Positions 54,486 to 63,582 of a stretch of DNA of 64,000 nt are shown here, piece after piece. Within the stretch, counting starts at the first letter, position 1; each line of letters begins with the position of its first letter. The stretch covers positions 1-64,000 of the forward strand of contig CANPWB010000003.1 in assembly GCA_947581925.1 (NCBI GenBank), written 5' to 3'. Source of the DNA: an uncultured Clostridia bacterium. GTDB taxonomy: Bacteria > Bacillota > Clostridia > Christensenellales > CAG-917. The notes below the pieces were generated by a model that saw nothing but the letters and a program-made list of their open reading frames with translations, did no database searches and was not told the DNA's origin. The translations under genes were made by a program, and so were the position numbers.

Positions 54486-54983
54486 TCAGATGTTCAGAAT
54501 GTAGGTGAGGGTGGGCACAAACGCTCCCTTTGAGATGAGCGCGCGAATGTCGTCTTTTGTCAGCCATTTGACTTGCGCGACTTCGTCCGTCGTAGCGCGA
54601 GAAAGGTCGACTTCGCCGTCATAGCGAAAATTCCACGCCTCTAGGATATCCTTGAATTTTTTGCCGTTTTCGACGCCACGCACCTTTGTGAAAAGCAATT
54701 TTCCGCATTTTGGGTCAAGATCCACCCCGACTTCTTCCTTCGTCTCGCGTAAAGCGCCCTGAAGTCCGTCCTCACCCGCAAGTACGGAGCCGCCTTGGCA
54801 TTCCCACATGAGCGGGAAAGTGGGGCGGGAAGCCGCGCGTTGAGAAATGAGGTATTTTCCTTCGCCGTTTTGTATCCAGATGTGAACGACAAGGTGATAT
54901 GCCCCCTCGGGCAGATCCTCGCCGCGGACGATCGTGGCGCCGAGTTTGACTTTATTTTTGTCATAAAGATCCCAAACTTCCAT
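54486..54983 (-). CDS. Nudix hydrolase (IDI/YfcD-like)
   Basis: 165 residues. The Nudix box reads GGSVLAGEDGLQGALRETKEEVGVDL. The N-terminal MEVWDLYDKNKVKLG and HLVVHIWIQNGEGKYLISQRA place it in the branch that includes isopentenyl-diphosphate isomerase-like and YfcD-type proteins, so it may act on a phosphorylated metabolite rather than on dNTPs. AGAGGATAA is its ribosome site. It lies 103 bp downstream of the dUTPase gene on the same strand. Confidence 0.88.
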   Translation of the reverse strand: MEVWDLYDKNKVKLGATIVRGEDLPEGAYHLVVHIWIQNGEGKYLISQRAASRPTFPLMWECQGGSVLAGEDGLQGALRETKEEVGVDLDPKCGKLLFTKVRGVENGKKFKDILEAWNFRYDGEVDLSRATTDEVAQVKWLTKDDIRALISKGAFVPTLTYILNI

Positions 54984-55086
54984 ATGTTTATCCTCTCGTA
55001 AAGATTTTTTTTATCATATGCGCCCGCCGCATGCGAAAAGTTGCGCCGACGGCGAAGGGAGCAAGCGTTTCAACCGCAAGCAAGTC

Positions 55087-55530
55087 TTATTTCTCACCCG
55101 TGGAGCCGAAACCGCCCTCGCCGCGCGAAGTCTGTCCGAGGGAGTCCGTCTCATCAAATACGGCGGTGACATAGGGCGTAAAGACGATTTGCGCTATGCG
55201 CTCCCCGTCATCCACCGTCTGCGGCGTGAGGGAGTGATTGTGAAGGGAGACGATTATCTCACCGCGGTAGTCGCTGTCCACGACGCCCACCTTGTTTGCG
55301 GGGGCGAGGCCGCGTTTCGAGGCAAGCCCGCTGCGCGCGTACACGAGTCCTACAAGCCCGTCGGGTATTTCGAGCGACAGCCCCGTATGTACAAACACCG
55401 TCTCGCCCGGCGCGATGGTCAAGCTTTGCGCGTTGAGGCAAGCGTACAGGTCCGCGCCCGCGGCGCATGCCGTGCCGTAGGAGGGGAGTTTTGCGTCTTC
55501 TCTCAATTTTTTGACTTTTACTTTCGTCAT
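55087..55530 (-). CDS. dut: dUTP diphosphatase
   Basis: 147 residues from the ATG after CGGAG. All five motifs of trimeric dUTPases are present: AAGADLYA, YARSGLASKRG, GVVDSDYRGEIIV, GERIAQIVF and the P-loop-like RGEGGFGSTG at the C-terminus. It splits dUTP to dUMP and pyrophosphate, keeping uracil out of DNA. It could be cotranscribed with the Nudix gene. Confidence 0.96.
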   Translation of the reverse strand: MTKVKVKKLREDAKLPSYGTACAAGADLYACLNAQSLTIAPGETVFVHTGLSLEIPDGLVGLVYARSGLASKRGLAPANKVGVVDSDYRGEIIVSLHNHSLTPQTVDDGERIAQIVFTPYVTAVFDETDSLGQTSRGEGGFGSTGEK

Positions 55531-55682
55531 AATTTCTCCGATATGTTGTGATGTTGATTTTGCGAAGCTCGCGTTTTGCTTTGCTTCGGCAAGCGCAGGG
55601 TAAGCGCAAAAAATATTCGCGTCATAGCCCGTTGCCTCAAAAAACGCGACATGTATCAAGTTTTTTGCGAGACAGGGCGCGC

Positions 55683-55943
55683 TTATTTGTTTTTCAACCG
55701 CGCAAACAGACCCTGCTTTTGATAGGGGCGCTCCTCTTTTTGTAGCACGGCATAGCCCTCCGCCTCTATCGCTTTCACGACGACGTCCGTATCGAGGTCG
55801 TCATCAAGCACGACATCAACTTTGCCGCTCGTATGCGACGCTTTTACGCTCTTGACGTTTGCCGCCTTGCGTACGGCGTCCGCGACATGCGCCTCGCACG
55901 CGCCGCACATCATGCCGTCCACTTTGAGCACAAGTTCTTTCAT
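55683..55943 (-). CDS. copZ: Copper chaperone-like HMA-domain protein
   Basis: 86 residues: one HMA domain with the Cu(I) site GMMCGACEAHV and a basic tail (KKEERPYQKQGLFARLKNK) not usual for CopZ. Its ATG overlaps the copA stop (ATGA), so it is translationally coupled. It would carry Cu(I) to CopA or CsoR. Confidence 0.9.
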   Translation of the reverse strand: MKELVLKVDGMMCGACEAHVADAVRKAANVKSVKASHTSGKVDVVLDDDLDTDVVVKAIEAEGYAVLQKEERPYQKQGLFARLKNK

Positions 55944-56146
55944 TCTTTCACCTCGTAGCCCGCGTCCTCTATTGCGATTTTTACGGCGTCGAGGCTTGCG
56001 CCCTCCTCAAGTACGAGCGTAGCTGTCCCTGCCGCGAGGTCAACGTCTGCGCTCTTCACGCCGTTTACGCCAAGGCACGCCTTTGTAACGTGCTTGACGC
56101 AGTGGTCACACATCATACCTTCAACTTTAAGCACTACAGTTTTCAT
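55940..56146 (-). CDS. Possible internally initiated CopZ-like chaperone (68 aa) inside copA
   Basis: In-frame ATG at 56146 with GGAGG nine bases upstream, giving a complete 68-residue HMA protein (MKTVVLKVEGMMCDHC...). It could be made separately from the same mRNA, as CopA(Z) is in E. coli by another route (frameshifting). Alternatively the fusion arose by loss of a stop between two genes and the ribosome site is a relic. Confidence 0.5.
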   Translation of the reverse strand: MKTVVLKVEGMMCDHCVKHVTKACLGVNGVKSADVDLAAGTATLVLEEGASLDAVKIAIEDAGYEVKE

Positions 56147-58630
56147 TTTTGTACCATCCTCCGATATATTTTGCTTGGAGGCGTTCGCCTCCGGATCTTG
56201 ATCTTTTTGTTCCGTTTCGGGCGCTTCGCCGCGCGCATTCTCGTTTGCGGGAGAGTCTTCATCAAAAACTTGCGCTACTTCCGCGATTTTATCGTTCGTA
56301 TCTGCCGTAGAGGTTCTGTCGCTCGCGTTTTCAAAAGAGGGAAGAGACTTTTCGCCCTCGGCGGGGACGGAGCCTTGCTTGACCTTGAAGAAGTTTATCG
56401 TGAGCGCGTTGAGCACTACGGACACGCTGGATATGCTCATCGCAAGCGAACCTATCATGGGGTTTATCATGAGGTCGGAGCGGATGTACGAGAACGCGCC
56501 CGTGGCGAATATCACGCATACACAGTTGTAAAAGAATGCCCAGAAAAGCCCGAGTTTTATCGTATTCAGCGTGCGTTTGGAGAGCGCGATGACGTTGAGC
56601 ACGTCCATAAGGTCGTCGCGCAGCAGCACGATATCCGCGCTTTCCGTCGCAATGTCGCTCCCGCCGCCTATCGCTATGCCGAGGTCGGCGCTTGCGAGGG
56701 CAGGGGCGTCATTTACGCCGTCGCCCACCATGGCGACGAGGTGTTTATCGTCCGATTTGAGGCTGTTGACGACGGCTTGTTTATCTTCGGGGCGCACGTC
56801 CGATATGACCTCGTCCACGCCCACTTCCGCCGCTATGACTTCCGCCGTAGCGCGATTGTCGCCCGTCAGCATCACGACTTTTATGCCCTTAGCCTTTAGC
56901 AGGCGCACCGCCTCCGCGGACGTGGGTTTGACCTCGTCCTTGACGGACAGCGTAGCCACGGCATGCCCGTTCGCGGACAGTATGAGCGGAGTTTTGCCCT
57001 CCGTCGCCCACTTTTTGGCGAGGGACAGCTCTTCCTCGCTCACTCCCGCTTCAAGCGCGTAGTTTATGTTGCCGATGTGATAGGTCGCGCCGTTCACGGT
57101 CGCCGTCAGCCCTTTGCCGGGCAGGGCGGCATAGCTTGATATGTCGAGGAGCGTCGCGCCCTTTTCCTTTGCGTATTCGACGACTGCCAGCGCGAGCGGG
57201 TGCTCCGATCTGTTCTCCATGGAATAGATGATGTCAAGCGCGCCGTCCGTAGCGCTTTCAAAGTCCACGACTTTGGGCTTGCCGCGGGTAATTGTGCCCG
57301 TCTTGTCCAAAACTACGGTTTTGATGAGGTGTGCTTTTTCGAGTATCTCCGCGTTTTTGATGAGCAGCCCGTTTGCCGCGCCCTTGCCCGTACCCACCAT
57401 TATGGCGACGGGAGTCGCGAGACCGAGCGCGCAGGGGCAGGCTATGACTACGACGGTGATAGCGAAGTTGAGCGCCCTCTCGAAAGTCGCGCCCGCTATG
57501 AGGTTTGCGGCGAACGTGACTAAGGCGATAGCGAAAATTATGGGCACGAAAACGCCGGATATCTTGTCCGCGAGCTTGGATATGGGCGCCTTTGAATTGC
57601 TCGCCTCGTCCACAAGGCGTATGATGTTGGCTATCGACGTGTCCTCGCCGACTTTGCTCGCGCGCATTTTGAAATAGCCCGCCGCGAGCGTTGTGGAAGA
57701 GAATACTTCGTCCCCGACGCTCTTGAACACGGGGATGCTCTCGCCCGTTATGTTGGACTGGTCGAGGGAGCCGTTGCCCTCCGTTATCACGCCGTCAACG
57801 GGGACGCTCTCGCCCGCGCGTACAATAAGTATATCGCCGACTTTTACGTCCTCGGCGGCTATCTCGACTTCCTCGCCGCCGCTCAGCAGCGTCGCGCGCT
57901 TGGGGGCGAGGTCCATTATCTTCGTTATGGCGTCCGTCGTGCGTTTTTTTGAAAGTCCCTCAAGATATTTGCCGAGGCTTACGAGCGTGAGTATCATTCC
58001 GGCGGATTCAAAATACAGGCTGTCGTGATAGGTGTGCAGCACCCCCGTCCACTTCTCGGCGTCAACGCCGCCCGCTATGCGCGCCTCGGCATAGGACAGC
58101 ACAAAGAGCGCGAATACGCCGTACAGCACGGACGCGGACGCACCCACCGCGATGAGCGAGTCCATATTCGGCTTGCCTTTAAATAACTTTTTGAAACCCG
58201 AAACGAAATATCTGTTGTAAATGAGGAGTATGGGCGTCACAAGCACGAGCTGTATGAGCGCGAACCCCACGGGATTTTGCATATGGTCGAGAAAGGACGG
58301 CGCGGGAAAGCCCCACATCATGTTGCCCATACTGAAATACATCAGAACGAGCAGCAAAACTATGGAGACGACAAGTTTCAAAAGCGCGTAGTCCTTTTTG
58401 TCTTGGACGGGAGCCGCGCTCTCGCCCTCGGGGTACGTCTTATAGCCCGCCTCTTCTACGGCGGCGGAAATGACGGCAGGGGAAAGCGAGGCGTCGCACT
58501 CCACCACCATATTGTTTTTGAGCAGGTTGACGTTTACGCTCTTTACGCCCGCTACGCCTTCCACCGCTTTTTGCACATGCGACTGACACGCGGCACACGT
58601 CATACCTTCAACTGAAAATTTCCTTTTCAA
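55940..58630 (-). CDS. copA: Copper-exporting P1B-type ATPase with C-terminal HMA fusion
   Basis: 896 residues, TTG start overlapping the csoR stop (TTGA). Domains: N-terminal HMA (GMTCAACQ), eight membrane helices, the actuator GESIPV, the Cu site ACPCALGLATP near 398, the phosphorylation site DKTGTIT near 441, the SEHPLA nucleotide-site motif and GDGVNDAPAL. A 70-residue acidic linker then leads to a second HMA domain (829-896; GMMCDHCVKHV), an unusual place. Just before that domain the DNA reads CGGAGGATGGTACAAAAATG in frame, a likely relic or active internal start. It pumps Cu(I) out. Confidence 0.95.
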   Translation of the reverse strand: MKRKFSVEGMTCAACQSHVQKAVEGVAGVKSVNVNLLKNNMVVECDASLSPAVISAAVEEAGYKTYPEGESAAPVQDKKDYALLKLVVSIVLLLVLMYFSMGNMMWGFPAPSFLDHMQNPVGFALIQLVLVTPILLIYNRYFVSGFKKLFKGKPNMDSLIAVGASASVLYGVFALFVLSYAEARIAGGVDAEKWTGVLHTYHDSLYFESAGMILTLVSLGKYLEGLSKKRTTDAITKIMDLAPKRATLLSGGEEVEIAAEDVKVGDILIVRAGESVPVDGVITEGNGSLDQSNITGESIPVFKSVGDEVFSSTTLAAGYFKMRASKVGEDTSIANIIRLVDEASNSKAPISKLADKISGVFVPIIFAIALVTFAANLIAGATFERALNFAITVVVIACPCALGLATPVAIMVGTGKGAANGLLIKNAEILEKAHLIKTVVLDKTGTITRGKPKVVDFESATDGALDIIYSMENRSEHPLALAVVEYAKEKGATLLDISSYAALPGKGLTATVNGATYHIGNINYALEAGVSEEELSLAKKWATEGKTPLILSANGHAVATLSVKDEVKPTSAEAVRLLKAKGIKVVMLTGDNRATAEVIAAEVGVDEVISDVRPEDKQAVVNSLKSDDKHLVAMVGDGVNDAPALASADLGIAIGGGSDIATESADIVLLRDDLMDVLNVIALSKRTLNTIKLGLFWAFFYNCVCVIFATGAFSYIRSDLMINPMIGSLAMSISSVSVVLNALTINFFKVKQGSVPAEGEKSLPSFENASDRTSTADTNDKIAEVAQVFDEDSPANENARGEAPETEQKDQDPEANASKQNISEDGTKMKTVVLKVEGMMCDHCVKHVTKACLGVNGVKSADVDLAAGTATLVLEEGASLDAVKIAIEDAGYEVKE

Positions 58631-58977
58631 TGCATAAACCTCTTGAACAGCATGAGCACCTCGTCAACGGAGCCATCCTCGCCCGCTTTGATGTCCCGCA
58701 CTACGCAGCCGCGCATATGCTGTTCCAAAATATATGTAGATATGCTCTTGACCGCGCTGTCGATGGCGCTGAGTTGCATGAGCACGTCCTCGCAATATCT
58801 GTCCTCGTCTATCATACGCTTTACGCCGCCGAGCTGTCCTATGACGCGGTTGAGTCTGCCGTCGATATAGTGCTTCTCTTTTTCGCTGCGCACGGTCTTG
58901 CGCACTTCGCCCTCTACTACGCAGCCGCAGGGCGCTGTCGTTTTCGTTGTCTCTTTCACATTGTTGCCTTTTTTCAT
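58627..58977 (-). CDS. csoR: Copper-sensing repressor CsoR
   Basis: 116 residues from MKKGNNVKET with GGGAG upstream; the ORF-track extension covers the operator. Four-helix DUF156 repressor: HYIDGRLNRVIGQLGGVKRMIDEDRYCEDVLMQLSA and HMRGCVV give the C-H-C Cu(I) ligand set. It begins with a Cys-containing extension (APCGCVVEGE), extra to most CsoR. First gene of csoR-copA-copZ; it represses the promoter just upstream until Cu(I) binds. Confidence 0.95.
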   Translation of the reverse strand: MKKGNNVKETTKTTAPCGCVVEGEVRKTVRSEKEKHYIDGRLNRVIGQLGGVKRMIDEDRYCEDVLMQLSAIDSAVKSISTYILEQHMRGCVVRDIKAGEDGSVDEVLMLFKRFMH

Positions 58978-59011
58978 AATTTTTCTCCCTTGCTCTTTAT
59001 CGAGCATAGCA

Positions 59012-59040
59012 ATTATATACCCGTCGCGGGTATGTGTCAA
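59012..59040 (-). promoter_or_regulatory. csoR-copA promoter with CsoR operator in the spacer
   Basis: Minus strand TTGACA (59040-59035), exactly 17 nt, TATAAT (59017-59012): a perfect consensus. The spacer contains the palindrome TACCCGCGACGGGTA (59032-59018), matching the known TACCC-N-GGGTA CsoR operators. Repressor bound here would block RNA polymerase directly. Confidence 0.85.
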
Positions 59041-59296
59041 CAGGAAATCGAAAAGTTTTCGGAAAATTTTGACCGAGTAAATATATATTTTATGCGGCTG
59101 AAAACAAAAAGTTGAAAAATTTTTAGGATTTTTGGGTATTTTCTGCGTATATATAAATAGTCGGAAAAAACAGAGCGGGCAAATCTCGGGCGCAGCGCCC
59201 AAAGTACTCCGCATGCAAAACGCATAGGTTTTTACCCGCGCACATACGGATAAGTCGGCAAAAGCGAGTATCGCCGCTAAAAACAGGAAGGAGAGT

Positions 59297-61093
59297 ATGA
59301 GTCAAGGCTTCACCCCGGAGTTTTTGGAAGAGCTCAAATACAAGTGCGACATCGTAGAGATAATTTCGCAGTACGTGCCTTTGCAGAAGAAGGGAGGGCG
59401 CTATTTCGGATGCTGTCCCTTCCACAACGAAAAGACGGGCTCGTTCTGCGTAAATCAGGCGGAAGGCTTTTATCATTGCTTCGGCTGCGGCGCAAGCGGG
59501 GACGTCATCAAGTTTATACAGGAGATAGAATCCGTCAGCTTTTTTGACGCGGTGAAATATCTTGCGGACAAGGTGGGTATGCCTCTGCCCGAATTCAAGA
59601 TAGACCCCGAGTACGGCAAGAAAAAGGAGAGGCGCGACACTTTGAAGTCGGTCATGCGCGACGCCGCGCTATATTATCGCAACAACCTTCTCGACCCCGA
59701 AAAGGGTAAGGCGGCAAGGGAGTATCTTTCGGCGCGCGGGCTGGGCGATGACGCGTCAAAGCGCTATGGGCTGGGGCTGTCTCTCGACTATGACGGCATG
59801 GTGAACTATCTGAGGTACAAAAACTATACGCTTGCGGACCTCTTCGATTGCGGGCTCATCTCGAGCAAGGAAAATCCCTTTGACGCGTTTGCAAACAGGA
59901 TAATCGTGCCGATAATCAATTCTATGGACGAAGTCGTGGCTTTTGGCGGGCGCATATATCATGGCGAGACGGACGTCGCAAAATACAAAAACTCCACAAA
60001 TACGCCGCTTTTCGACAAGGGGCACATAATATTCGGGCTCAACTACGTCAAGCGCGATCGCAAGCAGGGCGAAGTCTTGGAGCGGCTCATACTCGTCGAG
60101 GGATATATGGACGTCATCGCGCTCGGCGCGGCTGGGATATACGGCGCGGTCGCGGGCATGGGCACGGCGCTCACCGAGGGGCAGGCGAGGGATCTGAGAC
60201 GCCTCTCCGAGCGGATATACGTGTGCTATGACGGCGACGGCGCGGGACAGAAAGCGACGGGCAAAAACCTCGATACGCTCACGGCGGCGGGGCTGGACGT
60301 AAGAGTCGTCACGCTGCCCGACGGCAAGGACCCCGACGAGACAGTGCGCAGCGAGGGGAAAGAAGGCTTTTTGAAATATCTCGACGCGGCGCTCCCGGTC
60401 ATCGAATACAAGCTGAAACTTATAGAAAAAGCGAGCGAGCTCTCCTCTCTCGACGGCAGGGCGAAGTATGCGCGTGAGGCGGCAAAATTGCTCAAAACCA
60501 TAGATGACAGGACGCAAAGGGCAGTTTATGCATCGATTGTGTCAAAAAAGAGCGGACTTAGCGAGGAGCAGCTCGAGACGTCGATAACGGGCATAAGGTC
60601 GGGCGCGCAAAACCTCGATCCGCCTTCGAGGCGGCCTATGACGAGCGGAGGCGCGGTGGAAGTGAGACAGGCGGACGCGCGCGAGCTGAGGGCGGCGAGA
60701 GTAGTGCTCGCCTCGCTCGTGAGAAAGAGGGAGTACGCGGATATCTCGCTTGTGAAAAAGGCGTGGCTGCCCATGGCAGTGCACGTGATGATATTCGAGG
60801 CGCTATGCGAAAACAAAGATTTCTCGATAGGTAGCATTTATAGCTATGTGGAACCGGACGCGGAGGTGGACAAGATAGTAGGGCAGCAGCTCCCCGAGGA
60901 CGGGGCGACGGCAAAGAAACTGTATGACGACTGCCTCATCTGCATCGCGGACGGCTACATCTCGGCGCGGCTCAAAGCGCTCAACGCGAAATACGGTTCA
61001 TTGACCGATCCCGAAGAGAAGAATGCTACGGTTTTTGAGATAGCAAAGTTGCAAAAACAATTGGGCTCTCGGTCGATAACGGATAAACAATAA
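59297..61093 (+). CDS. dnaG: DNA primase
   Basis: 598 residues. CHC2 zinc domain (CCPFHNEKTGSFCVN, FHCFGCG-like HCFGCGASGD), primase core with YGLGLSLDYDG, and TOPRIM (LILVEGYMDVIAL, VCYDGDGAGQKA). The C-terminal helicase-binding part is divergent. It makes RNA primers for lagging-strand synthesis. First gene of the classic primase-sigma factor operon; AAGGAGAG ribosome site. Confidence 0.97.
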   Translation: MSQGFTPEFLEELKYKCDIVEIISQYVPLQKKGGRYFGCCPFHNEKTGSFCVNQAEGFYHCFGCGASGDVIKFIQEIESVSFFDAVKYLADKVGMPLPEFKIDPEYGKKKERRDTLKSVMRDAALYYRNNLLDPEKGKAAREYLSARGLGDDASKRYGLGLSLDYDGMVNYLRYKNYTLADLFDCGLISSKENPFDAFANRIIVPIINSMDEVVAFGGRIYHGETDVAKYKNSTNTPLFDKGHIIFGLNYVKRDRKQGEVLERLILVEGYMDVIALGAAGIYGAVAGMGTALTEGQARDLRRLSERIYVCYDGDGAGQKATGKNLDTLTAAGLDVRVVTLPDGKDPDETVRSEGKEGFLKYLDAALPVIEYKLKLIEKASELSSLDGRAKYAREAAKLLKTIDDRTQRAVYASIVSKKSGLSEEQLETSITGIRSGAQNLDPPSRRPMTSGGAVEVRQADARELRAARVVLASLVRKREYADISLVKKAWLPMAVHVMIFEALCENKDFSIGSIYSYVEPDAEVDKIVGQQLPEDGATAKKLYDDCLICIADGYISARLKALNAKYGSLTDPEEKNATVFEIAKLQKQLGSRSITDKQ

Positions 61094-61111
61094 AGGAGGA
61101 AGATCAAGAAA

Positions 61112-62158
61112 ATGGAAAGAGAACAGCTTTTGAAACAGGAGATCGACAAACTCATCGAGGCGAACAAGGAAAAAGGGTCCGTCAGCGAAGAGGAGATAAT
61201 GAAAAAACTCGAGCATATCAACGCTACGGCGGAGGATATGGAAGTCGTATTCAAGGCTCTCGCGGACGCGGGAATAACCTTGATCGAGGCGCAGGAGGAG
61301 GACATCACCGACATTTCCTCCATGCCCGACGGGACGGTGGACGACTCCGTTAAGATTTACCTTAAAGAGATAGGCAAAGTGCCGCTGCTCACCGCGGAGC
61401 AGGAGATAGAGCTTGCAAAGCGCATGGAGGCGGGCGACGAGAAGGCGAAAGCTACTTTGAGCGAGGCGAACCTCAGGCTCGTCGTGTCCATCGCGAAGAG
61501 ATATGTCGGGCGCGGCATGCAATTCCTCGACCTCATACAAGAGGGCAATATGGGGCTCATGAAGGCGGTGGACAAATTCGACTACACCAAGGGCTTCAAA
61601 TTTTCCACATACGCGACGTGGTGGATAAGGCAGTCCATAACGCGCGCCATAGCGGATCAAGCGAGGACGATACGTATCCCCGTGCACATGGTGGAGACGA
61701 TAAACAAGCAGGTGCGCGCGACAAGACATCTCCTTCAACAGCTTGGGCGCGAACCCAGCCCCGAGGAGATCGCGGAGTATCTCGGCTGCCCCGTGGAGCG
61801 CGTGCGCGAGATACAGAAGATAGCGCAGGATCCCGTCTCCCTCGAGACCCCGATAGGCGAGGAGGAGGACAGCCACCTCGGCGACTTCATAGAGGACAAT
61901 ACCGCGCTTTCTCCAAGCGACGTCGCCGAGAGCAATATGCTCAAAGAACAGCTCATCCAAGTGCTCAACACCCTCACCCCGCGCGAGGAAAAGGTGCTAC
62001 GCTTGAGATACGGGCTTGACGACAGCCACCCCCGCACCCTCGAGGAAGTGGGCAAGGAATTCAACGTCACGCGCGAGCGCATACGCCAGATAGAGGCGAA
62101 GGCGCTTCGCAAGCTGCGTCACCCCAACCGCCTCAAAAAGCTCAAGGACTTTGACTGA
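61112..62158 (+). CDS. rpoD: Primary sigma factor RpoD (sigma-70/SigA)
   Basis: 348 residues, compact SigA type. The N-terminal region 1.1-like part is short; [21 protein letters not shown] is region 1.2; region 2 has the invariant [31 protein letters not shown] (-10 reading); region 3 has RTIRIPVHM; region 4 has [30 protein letters not shown] (-35 reading). AAAGGAGGAAG lies before the ATG. 18 bp after dnaG; its stop overlaps the trmK start (TGATG). Confidence 0.98.
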   Translation: MEREQLLKQEIDKLIEANKEKGSVSEEEIMKKLEHINATAEDMEVVFKALADAGITLIEAQEEDITDISSMPDGTVDDSVKIYLKEIGKVPLLTAEQEIELAKRMEAGDEKAKATLSEANLRLVVSIAKRYVGRGMQFLDLIQEGNMGLMKAVDKFDYTKGFKFSTYATWWIRQSITRAIADQARTIRIPVHMVETINKQVRATRHLLQQLGREPSPEEIAEYLGCPVERVREIQKIAQDPVSLETPIGEEEDSHLGDFIEDNTALSPSDVAESNMLKEQLIQVLNTLTPREEKVLRLRYGLDDSHPRTLEEVGKEFNVTRERIRQIEAKALRKLRHPNRLKKLKDFD

Positions 62159-62826
62159 TGCCGATACGACTCGATGAAAGACTTTCCGCAGTCGCTTCCC
62201 TCGTCAAAGGGGGGAGCGTGGCGGACATAGGTTGCGACCACGGCAAACTCGCCTACTTTCTTGTCTCGACGGACAGGGCAAAAAAAGTCGTCGCGACGGA
62301 CATAAGCGAGCAGAGCCTTAAAAAGGCGAGGGACCTCGTGCTTGAAAACGGCGCGGACGAGCTTGTGGACATACGCCTCGGCGACGGGCTTGCGCCCATA
62401 AAGAGCGGCGAGGTGGATACCGTCGTCATAGCGGGGCTGGGCGGCGACGTCATATCCGAAATAATATCGCGCGCGCATGAGGACGGCAAGAGGTTTGAGG
62501 GATACATACTCTCGCCCAACACGCACCCCGAAAAGGTGCGCCGCACGCTTATGAGCGTGGGACAAAAGATATATTTCGACAGCGCGGTGGAATGCGCGGG
62601 CAAGCTGTACACCGTTATCGCCTCGAGCGAGGGCGAGGACAGTTTGAGCGAACTTCAACAGGCTTTCGGAGCGTTTTACAAAAGTGACGCTGACTTTGTC
62701 TGCAGGGCGGAAAAAGAATTGAATTATACGGAAGAATTGCTTGCATCGGGGGCTATATCCGACAAGCTGAAAAAGAGGACGGAAATGCTGAAAACCGCAC
62801 TTAATGACTGCAAAATAGAGAGATAA
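62158..62826 (+). CDS. trmK: tRNA (adenine22-N1)-methyltransferase TrmK
   Basis: 222 residues, class I SAM fold: VADIGCDHGKLAYFLV, KKVVATDISEQSLKKA, and GLGGDVISEIISRA. The family stretch YILSPNTHPEKVRRTLMS supports TrmK rather than a generic methyltransferase. It modifies A22 in tRNAs. The position rpoD-trmK-nif3 is conserved in Bacillota; coupled to rpoD by start/stop overlap. Confidence 0.93.
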   Translation: MPIRLDERLSAVASLVKGGSVADIGCDHGKLAYFLVSTDRAKKVVATDISEQSLKKARDLVLENGADELVDIRLGDGLAPIKSGEVDTVVIAGLGGDVISEIISRAHEDGKRFEGYILSPNTHPEKVRRTLMSVGQKIYFDSAVECAGKLYTVIASSEGEDSLSELQQAFGAFYKSDADFVCRAEKELNYTEELLASGAISDKLKKRTEMLKTALNDCKIER

Positions 62827-62829
62827 AGT

Positions 62830-63582
62830 ATGAAAAACGGCGACATCATCAAAATTCTTGAAGAATTCGCGCCGCCCTCTCTTGCCGAGGAATGGGACAG
62901 GATAGGGCTTATGGTGGGGAGCTTGCAAGCCGAGAATACGGGCGTGCTTGTGGCTCTCGACGTTACGCCCGAAACAATAAAAGAGGCGTGGGAGAAGGGC
63001 GCGAACCTCATAGTGTCTCATCATCCCTTGATATGGGATCCCATCGCTCGTATAGACGAGGAGACTCCGCGCGGCGCGATGTATGCGGAGCTCATCAAAA
63101 AGGACATAACCGTGTATTCCATGCACACCAACCTCGACAAGACGGAGGGCGGCATAAACGACCGCCTTGCGGCCATTTTAGGTGGGAAGGATGTTCAAAA
63201 TGACGGACTGGGGCGCGTTTTTCCCCTTGAAGGCGTCACATTGAAACAGCTCGCCCGCCGCGTGTCCGAGAGGCTTAGCGACGACACCGTGTACGCCGTG
63301 GGCGACCCCGATAAGGTCATAAAAAAGGCATATGTCGTCGGCGGCTCTGGCGGGAGCGAATACGCGCGCGCAAAGGAAGTTGCGGACGTGCTCATCACGG
63401 GCGAAATAAAACATAATTTGCTTGTGGAGGCGAAGGCGGAAGGCTTTTGCCTTGTCGGATTTTCGCACTTCGCAAGCGAGATCTTGGCACAGGATATCTT
63501 GAGTGACGCGCTCGCGTCATATCCGATAAATATAATCAAAGCGGCAAAGATATGTCCGTTCTGGAGGTTGGATGAAGTATGA
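62830..63582 (+). CDS. Nif3-like dinuclear metal-center protein (YqfO type)
   Basis: 250 residues. SLAEEWDRIGLMVG at the N-terminus, metal ligands in LIVSHHPLIWDPI and YSMHTNLDKTEGGIND, and the C-terminal GFSHFASE. Nif3 proteins form hexamers with two metal ions per subunit; their reaction is still unsettled (GTP cyclohydrolase I type 2 activity has been proposed for some). This is the short form without the PII-like insertion of YqfO. Three bases after trmK. Confidence 0.9.
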   Translation: MKNGDIIKILEEFAPPSLAEEWDRIGLMVGSLQAENTGVLVALDVTPETIKEAWEKGANLIVSHHPLIWDPIARIDEETPRGAMYAELIKKDITVYSMHTNLDKTEGGINDRLAAILGGKDVQNDGLGRVFPLEGVTLKQLARRVSERLSDDTVYAVGDPDKVIKKAYVVGGSGGSEYARAKEVADVLITGEIKHNLLVEAKAEGFCLVGFSHFASEILAQDILSDALASYPINIIKAAKICPFWRLDEV

